A stretch of DNA of 9,805 nucleotides, taken from NCBI GenBank assembly GCA_016219165.1, contig JACRCB010000191.1:1-9805 (forward strand). The letters run 5' to 3'. The translations under genes and the position numbers were made by a program. How positions within the stretch are numbered: the first letter of the stretch is position 1; every line of letters starts with the position of its first letter. Under the pieces are notes generated by a model. It had not been told where the DNA came from and made no database searches. It saw nothing but the letters and a program-made list of their open reading frames with translations. Origin of the DNA: Deltaproteobacteria bacterium (GTDB lineage Bacteria; Desulfobacterota; GWC2-55-46; DRQE01). Shown piece after piece: positions 5,910 through 9,805 of the stretch.

Positions 5910-7340
5910 ATGCTTTTCAATTCAGGCGAGTTCCTATTTTTCTTCATATTCGTCTACGGGCTGTACCTTCTCTCTTCGCACAGGTGGCAGAACTACCTCC
6001 TCCTTGCGGCGAGTTACCTCTTTTACGGCTCATGGGACTGGCGTTTCCTCATACTGATTCTTTTCTCAACCGTCGTTGATTACACGGCCGCAATCTATAT
6101 AGACAGGGCAAGGGAGAAGGGGATTGAGAAGAGGGCGAAGGCGTGGCTCCTTTTGAGCGTATCCACCAACCTCGGGCTCCTCGGGTTCTTCAAATACTAT
6201 AACTTCTTCGCGGGAAGCCTCATGGACCTTGCGGGAAGGTTCGGCGTCTCACTCTCCCCGTTCACGCTCAATATAATACTTCCCGCGGGGATATCGTTCT
6301 ACACCTTCCAGGCCATGAGTTACACGATAGACGTTTACAGGGGGAGACAAACGCCCTGCAAGAGCCTCCCGGACTTCACCCTGTTCGTAGCGTTCTTCCC
6401 TCAGTTGATGGCGGGCCCCATAGAGAGGGCGAAGGAACTGCTGCCGCAGATAGAAAACCCCAGGCGCGTAACGCAGGAGGACCTTATCGACGGCGGCTGG
6501 CTCATACTCTGGGGGCTTTTTAAAAAGGTCTTCATAGCGGACAACCTCGCGCCTTACACTTACTGGGCATTCACCATGAACCGCGCGCAGACCTCCAGCG
6601 ACCTCTATATTGCATCCATTGCGTTCGTCATACGTTTTTATTGCGATTTCTCCGGCTATTCCGACATGGCGCTAGGGCTGGGCAGGTTTTTCGGGGTGCG
6701 GCTCCACCGCAATTTCTACCTGCCCTACTTTTCGAGCAACCCCACGGAATTCTGGAACAGGTGGCACATAACGCTCTCAAGGTGGTTCAGGGACTATGTC
6801 TACGGCCCCATAAGAAAAGAGTTCTCCGCCTACGGCGCAAAGACATGGGCGGTCCTGCCCACGATGTTTTTAGTGGGCCTGTGGCACGGAGCGAACTGGA
6901 CGTTCGTTGTCTGGGGGACGCTCTGGGGGGCCGCACTCCTTGTCCACAGGCTCATTCAGCCTCGTCTTGCCTCATTCGAGGAGCGGAACCCCGGAACCGG
7001 CAGGTTCATGAAATGGGGCGGGACCATACTTACCTTCCATATGTGGATTGTCATAGGGCTTTTCTTCGTAAACACCAACGTCCATGAGAGTTTTTCAGAC
7101 GTCTGTCTGCTTTTCAGCGGGTTTTCCGCATCGAGGTATTCGAAAAAAGACCTTTATACCGTCCTTTATTATTCATGGCCGCTGGTCCTCATGCAATTCG
7201 CCCAGAACCGGTACGGAGACCTCGACGTGCTGAAGAGATTGTCCCTGCCTTTGAGGGTCGTTATCTATTGCGCATTGCTTGTATTGCTGATGGTGAACGG
7301 AGCGGAGCATGAACAGGAATTCATCTATTTCCAGTTTTAG
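5910..7340 (+). CDS. MBOAT family membrane-bound O-acyltransferase (AlgI-like)
   Basis: The 476-aa polytopic membrane protein is of the AlgI/DltB class, which moves acyl (often acetyl) groups across the membrane onto exported polysaccharides or other envelope polymers. It begins with the typical MLFNSGEFLFFFIFVYGLY and continues with RWQNYLLLAASYLFYGSWDW, GFFKYYNFF, GISFYTFQAMSYTIDVYRG, PQLMAGPIERA and FWNRWHITLSRWFRDYVYGPI. The two conserved histidines are present: His286 in NRWHITLS and His326, the presumed catalytic one, in GLWHGANW. Length is normal for AlgI-like proteins. ATG 5910 gives the canonical start but lacks a clear Shine-Dalgarno. Its 3' end overlaps the SGNH gene by 32 nt, which implies coupled expression. 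The glycan acylated is not revealed, since no polysaccharide biosynthesis genes are in the window. Confidence 0.95.
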   Translation: MLFNSGEFLFFFIFVYGLYLLSSHRWQNYLLLAASYLFYGSWDWRFLILILFSTVVDYTAAIYIDRAREKGIEKRAKAWLLLSVSTNLGLLGFFKYYNFFAGSLMDLAGRFGVSLSPFTLNIILPAGISFYTFQAMSYTIDVYRGRQTPCKSLPDFTLFVAFFPQLMAGPIERAKELLPQIENPRRVTQEDLIDGGWLILWGLFKKVFIADNLAPYTYWAFTMNRAQTSSDLYIASIAFVIRFYCDFSGYSDMALGLGRFFGVRLHRNFYLPYFSSNPTEFWNRWHITLSRWFRDYVYGPIRKEFSAYGAKTWAVLPTMFLVGLWHGANWTFVVWGTLWGAALLVHRLIQPRLASFEERNPGTGRFMKWGGTILTFHMWIVIGLFFVNTNVHESFSDVCLLFSGFSASRYSKKDLYTVLYYSWPLVLMQFAQNRYGDLDVLKRLSLPLRVVIYCALLVLLMVNGAEHEQEFIYFQF

Positions 7341-8394
7341 GGTCTTCGCGGCCCCGCTCTGCGTAACCGGCATTTTTCTGCTGGCGGAGATTTTCTTCCG
7401 GCTTACATACTTCGGGCTCCCGTCCATTATCCACCCCACGGAATATACGCCCGTTGTCCTGGCTCACTCTTCGATAATCGAGGGGGACGATAATCCGGCC
7501 ATAGGCCACCGCCTCAAGCCGGACATAAAAGGTCATTACCAGGGCGCCGAGTTCTCGACCAACAGGTACGGGTTCAGGGAACGGGACGTTACCCTTGAGA
7601 AACCTCCGGGGGTCGTCCGTATCGCGGTCATGGGGCATTCAATCACCATGGGCGCAGGGGTGAACGACGAAGAGGTCTACACCAGAATCCTTCAGACGAT
7701 GCTCGACCGCGCCTACCCGGGCCGTTACGAGGTGCTTAACTTCGCCACAGGCGGTTACACGCTCCATCAGGTCCGTGTCCGCTATGAATTTCTGGCAAAG
7801 CCCTTCTCTCCGGACATAATCATGTTCCCGGTCTATTACGATGAATTCGTAAGGCCCGGCGCCATCCTTCCCTACGACCTTTCCTCAAAGAGGCAGGGGT
7901 GGGCGGAACTTCGCGGAAACTATGTCGAACACCTCTTCATCTACCGCGCGCTGAGGAAGGTATTCAAGGACATGACCGCGAAAAATATCTCGATAGACTG
8001 GCAGAAACGCGGCCGCAAGACAGGCAAAAGCAGTGTGCCCGGCGCCAGGATATTGGAAGACTTCCTCGAAAAACGCCGGGCGGAAAATATCCCGGTAATA
8101 ATGCTCGGCCTTCCGCGCTTGAAGGAAAAATATTCCGGGAAACTGTCCGACTATTACAACGAAAGGTTCAGGGGCATGCCCGGGGCCTACTTCATAGACA
8201 CCTCTGCCGCGTTGAAAGGCAGGATAAACCCGAAGGATTACATCTATTTCGGCGACACACACCCCAATGCAACGGTCCACCGCCTCTACGCCGAGGCCGT
8301 GTATGACCAGCTCGTCCCTATGCTTCCGGCAATAGAAGAAAACCTCAAAAAGCCGGCCATGGTCCCGAGCGCAAGGCAATCCAGAACGCCCTGA
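7309..8394 (+). CDS. Membrane-anchored SGNH/GDSL-hydrolase-like protein, MBOAT partner
   Basis: The 361-aa protein has one N-terminal membrane segment (about residues 11-32, FRVFAAPLCVTGIFLLAEIFF) and a periplasmic SGNH-like domain. Block I is VMGHSITMGAGV with the presumed nucleophile Ser111, but the usual GDS is GHS. Block II is NFATGGYTLHQ. At block III, where GxND is expected, the sequence reads FPVYYDEF (Tyr177-Asp178), so the oxyanion Asn seems replaced. Block V is FGDTHPN with Asp316 and His318. Such proteins encoded next to MBOATs are thought to receive and transfer the acyl group, as in alginate and peptidoglycan acetylation. The start is ATG 7309 with GGAG at 7299-7302; it overlaps the MBOAT gene by 32 nt. 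Activity may be altered by the block I and III changes. Confidence 0.85.
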   Translation: MNRNSSISSFRVFAAPLCVTGIFLLAEIFFRLTYFGLPSIIHPTEYTPVVLAHSSIIEGDDNPAIGHRLKPDIKGHYQGAEFSTNRYGFRERDVTLEKPPGVVRIAVMGHSITMGAGVNDEEVYTRILQTMLDRAYPGRYEVLNFATGGYTLHQVRVRYEFLAKPFSPDIIMFPVYYDEFVRPGAILPYDLSSKRQGWAELRGNYVEHLFIYRALRKVFKDMTAKNISIDWQKRGRKTGKSSVPGARILEDFLEKRRAENIPVIMLGLPRLKEKYSGKLSDYYNERFRGMPGAYFIDTSAALKGRINPKDYIYFGDTHPNATVHRLYAEAVYDQLVPMLPAIEENLKKPAMVPSARQSRTP

Positions 8395-8400
8395 AAACAC

Positions 8401-8436
8401 ATCGGGGGAAACTTCATGCGGAAAGTTTCCCCCGAT
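8401..8436. terminator. Long hairpin between convergent SGNH gene and tRNA genes
   Basis: ATCGGGGGAAACTT (8401-8414) pairs perfectly with AAGTTTCCCCCGAT (8423-8436) over an 8-nt loop. It begins 7 nt after the SGNH stop and ends 8 nt beyond the CCA end of tRNA-Arg. On the plus strand no T-run follows. On the minus strand it is followed closely by GTGTTTT, which favours termination of the tRNA transcript. The stem GGGGGAAACTT/AAGTTTCCCCC closely resembles the G-type arm of the E1 element (3682-3711). Confidence 0.6.
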
Positions 8437-8444
8437 GACAAAAC

Positions 8445-8521
8445 TGGCGCGCCCGGAGGGAGTCGAACCCCCAACCTGCGGATTCGTAGTCCGACGCTCT
8501 ATCCAGTTGAGCTACGGGCGC
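8445..8521 (-). tRNA. tRNA-Arg (ACG)
   Basis: On the minus strand a full cloverleaf folds. The acceptor stem is GCGCCCG with CGGGCGC, discriminator G, and CCA is encoded (8445-8447). The D-arm is GCTC...GAGC. The anticodon loop CTACGAA carries ACG. The T-arm is GGGGG-TTCGACT-CCCTC. Length is 77 nt with CCA. It reads CGN arginine codons after A34-to-inosine editing. One oddity: the outermost anticodon-stem pair (27-43) reads U-C and is unpaired. It lies about 100 bp downstream of tRNA-Ser on the same strand and could share its transcript. Confidence 0.96.
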
Positions 8522-8597
8522 TTTCTCCTTCCAAAAATTTTCCAACCCAAATACTGGCGGACCCGTCAAAAATCCTAAAAATTTTTGCCGGGGTCTC

Positions 8598-8712
<115 letters not shown>

Positions 8713-8727
8713 AACTGGTATCCGTTA

Positions 8728-8756
8728 TTCTTATCACGGCTTTACACCATAATCAA
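8728..8756 (-). promoter_or_regulatory. Weak candidate promoter for the tRNA genes
   Basis: On the minus strand TTGATT (8756-8751) is followed after 17-18 nt by TAAGAAT (from 8733), an AT-rich -10-like stretch. Transcription would start about 8 nt before tRNA-Ser. The match is poor, and the placement is supported mainly by position. Confidence 0.3.
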
Positions 8757-8770
8757 GCAAAGAAGAGGAC

Positions 8771-8799
8771 TTGACTTAACCGCGGCTTACTGATATTCT
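8771..8799 (+). promoter_or_regulatory. Sigma-70 promoter for the riboswitch-controlled gene
   Basis: TTGACT (8771-8776) and TATTCT (8794-8799) are separated by an ideal 17-nt spacer. The predicted start near 8806 lies just before the riboswitch aptamer. The -35 matches consensus at five of six positions and the -10 at four of six. Confidence 0.65.
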
Positions 8800-8812
8800 C
8801 TTAATTAATTAG

Positions 8813-8897
8813 GCTGCTGGGGGAGCCCGCGCTGAAAAGGGCTGAGAAAGAAAACCCTTGGAACCTGACCTGGATAATACCAGCGTATGGAAGTGGC
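8813..8897 (+). promoter_or_regulatory. TPP riboswitch aptamer (THI element)
   Basis: The conserved thi-box blocks occur in order: CTGAGA (8842-8847), ACCCTTGGAACCTGA (through 8868), and CTGGATAATACCAGCG (8870-8885), then the TATGGAA closing segment. Helix P1 can form between GCTGCT (8813-8818) and AGTGGC (8892-8897). Bound thiamine pyrophosphate would stabilise P1. A terminator 43 nt downstream and a possible antiterminator pairing (8893-8898 with 8940-8945) indicate control of transcription: gene off when TPP is abundant. Confidence 0.95.
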
Positions 8898-8939
8898 TAA
8901 ATTCCACCGGGCCTTGAAAGACCGGCCCCATTCAACCGA

Positions 8940-8970
8940 AGCCGCCATTTCTCTGGCGGCTTTTTGTTTT
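8940..8970 (+). terminator. Riboswitch-controlled intrinsic terminator
   Basis: AGCCGCCA (8940-8947) pairs perfectly with TGGCGGCT (8954-8961) around a 6-nt loop, followed by TTTTTGTTTT. It lies between the TPP aptamer and the start codon, the standard place for a riboswitch expression platform. Confidence 0.9.
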
Positions 8971-8981
8971 ACGGAAAGATT

Positions 8982-9805
8982 ATGATAGTCGACACGCGCA
9001 ACATCGCCGCACTCCTCAAGGAATCGAAAGAGCCGGGCGAAAAGACCCTTTCCCTCATTCTAAAAAAAGCGGAAAAGGGGAAAGGGCTGGGGCTCGACGA
9101 ATCCGCAATACTCCTTTCTATAAAAGACCCGTTCCATCTGCAATTACTCTGCGATAAGGCGGGCGAGGTAAAGCAGAAAATCTTCGGCAGAAGGGTCGTC
9201 CTGTTTGCGCCCCTTTACCTTTCAAACTTCTGCAAGAACGCGTGCCTTTACTGCGGGTTCAGGAGCGCGAACCAAGGACTGAAGAGAAAGGCGCTTGACG
9301 AAGAAGAGGTCGTGCGCGAGGCAAAGGCCCTCGAAAAGATGGGCTTTAAGAGAATACTTCTCGTAACAGGGGAAGACCCTCAAAGGGGCGTGGATTACAT
9401 AGTCCGGAGCGTGCGGGCGATATACGAAAACACGGGGATAAGGATAATCCACGTAAACGCCCCCCCAACGGATGTCCCGGAACTTAAGGAACTGAAAAAG
9501 AGCGGCGTCGGGGTGTATCAGGCCTTTCAGGAGACATACCACCGCTTGACCTACGAATCCATGCACCCCGCCGGGCCGAAAAAAGACTACAACTACAGGA
9601 TTGCGGTGATGGACAGGGCATTCGCCGCCGGGTTCAACGACGTGGGTATAGGGGCGCTGCTCGGCCTTTATGATTTCAGGTTCGATTGCCTCTCCACCAT
9701 AGCCCATTCAAAGCATCTCTTTGAGAATTTCAAGACCCATGCCCATACCATATCCGTGCCGAGGCTCAGGCCGGCACAGGGCTCTTCCTTGGAATCTTTG
9801 GATTC
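8982..9805 (+). CDS. thiH: Radical SAM tyrosine lyase of the ThiH/HydG family, 3' partial
   Basis: The first 274 residues are present; the gene runs off the window. The radical SAM motif is CKNACLYC, with Cys84, Cys88 and Cys91 binding the 4Fe-4S cluster. PLYLSNFC, LLVTGEDP, FQETYHRLTYE, MHPAGPKKDYNYR, DVGIGALLGLYDFRF and HTISVPRLRPA are characteristic of tyrosine C-alpha/C-beta lyases. The N-terminal extension and several motifs look more like HydG (FeFe-hydrogenase maturase) than E. coli ThiH. However, a TPP riboswitch directly upstream indicates thiamine synthesis: cleaving tyrosine to p-cresol and dehydroglycine for the thiazole ring. HydG would need a C-terminal cysteine cluster that lies outside the window. 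The start is ATG 8982 with GGAAAG at 8973-8978. Confidence 0.85.
   Translation, partial: MIVDTRNIAALLKESKEPGEKTLSLILKKAEKGKGLGLDESAILLSIKDPFHLQLLCDKAGEVKQKIFGRRVVLFAPLYLSNFCKNACLYCGFRSANQGLKRKALDEEEVVREAKALEKMGFKRILLVTGEDPQRGVDYIVRSVRAIYENTGIRIIHVNAPPTDVPELKELKKSGVGVYQAFQETYHRLTYESMHPAGPKKDYNYRIAVMDRAFAAGFNDVGIGALLGLYDFRFDCLSTIAHSKHLFENFKTHAHTISVPRLRPAQGSSLESLD

Noticed and set aside
9222..9707. Minus-strand frame of 161 codons at the right end
   Set aside because: It is antisense to the radical SAM gene, whose motifs are clear on the plus strand.

Overview
This is a bacterial chromosome segment of moderate-to-high GC. AGG/AGA is preferred for Arg and ATA is common for Ile. That codon style, the gene set and the 'GTCATTGCGAG'-type intergenic repeats suggest an uncultured anaerobe-like lineage related to Deltaproteobacteria (sensu lato) or Nitrospirota. 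This placement is an inference and no marker gene proves it.

Layout. Positions 1-211 hold a REP-like repeat and the leader of trigger factor. Positions 221-3643 are the conserved protein quality-control cluster tig-clpP-clpX, with a second repeat copy between tig and clpP. A modular hairpin element (about 3651-3824) follows clpX. Next comes a UlaG/YtkL-like metallo-beta-lactamase-fold hydrolase (3922-4671), then a second copy of the element (4677-4884). A cytoplasmic trypsin-fold serine protease follows (4920-5783). After a nested hairpin comes a two-gene surface-acylation operon: an AlgI-like MBOAT acyltransferase (5910-7340) overlapping a membrane-anchored SGNH-hydrolase-like protein (7309-8394). 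A long hairpin separates this operon from two convergent tRNA genes on the minus strand, tRNA-Arg(ACG) and tRNA-Ser(GCT). Finally, a promoter, a TPP riboswitch and an intrinsic terminator precede a radical SAM tyrosine lyase of the ThiH/HydG family, which runs off the right edge.

How the genes work together. Trigger factor assists nascent chains, and ClpP with ClpX forms the ATP-dependent protease. The MBOAT/SGNH pair is a typical O-acylation machine for an exported polysaccharide or other envelope glycan. The riboswitch gene most probably makes dehydroglycine for thiamine synthesis. I see no direct functional link between the metallo-hydrolase, the serine protease and the surface-acylation pair.

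Most of the genes are ordinary. The least explained part is the intergenic DNA: a family of paired-arm palindromic elements whose stem tracts change together and are duplicated next to the stem, plus REP-like repeats around tig. No phage, CRISPR, IS element or defence system is visible.
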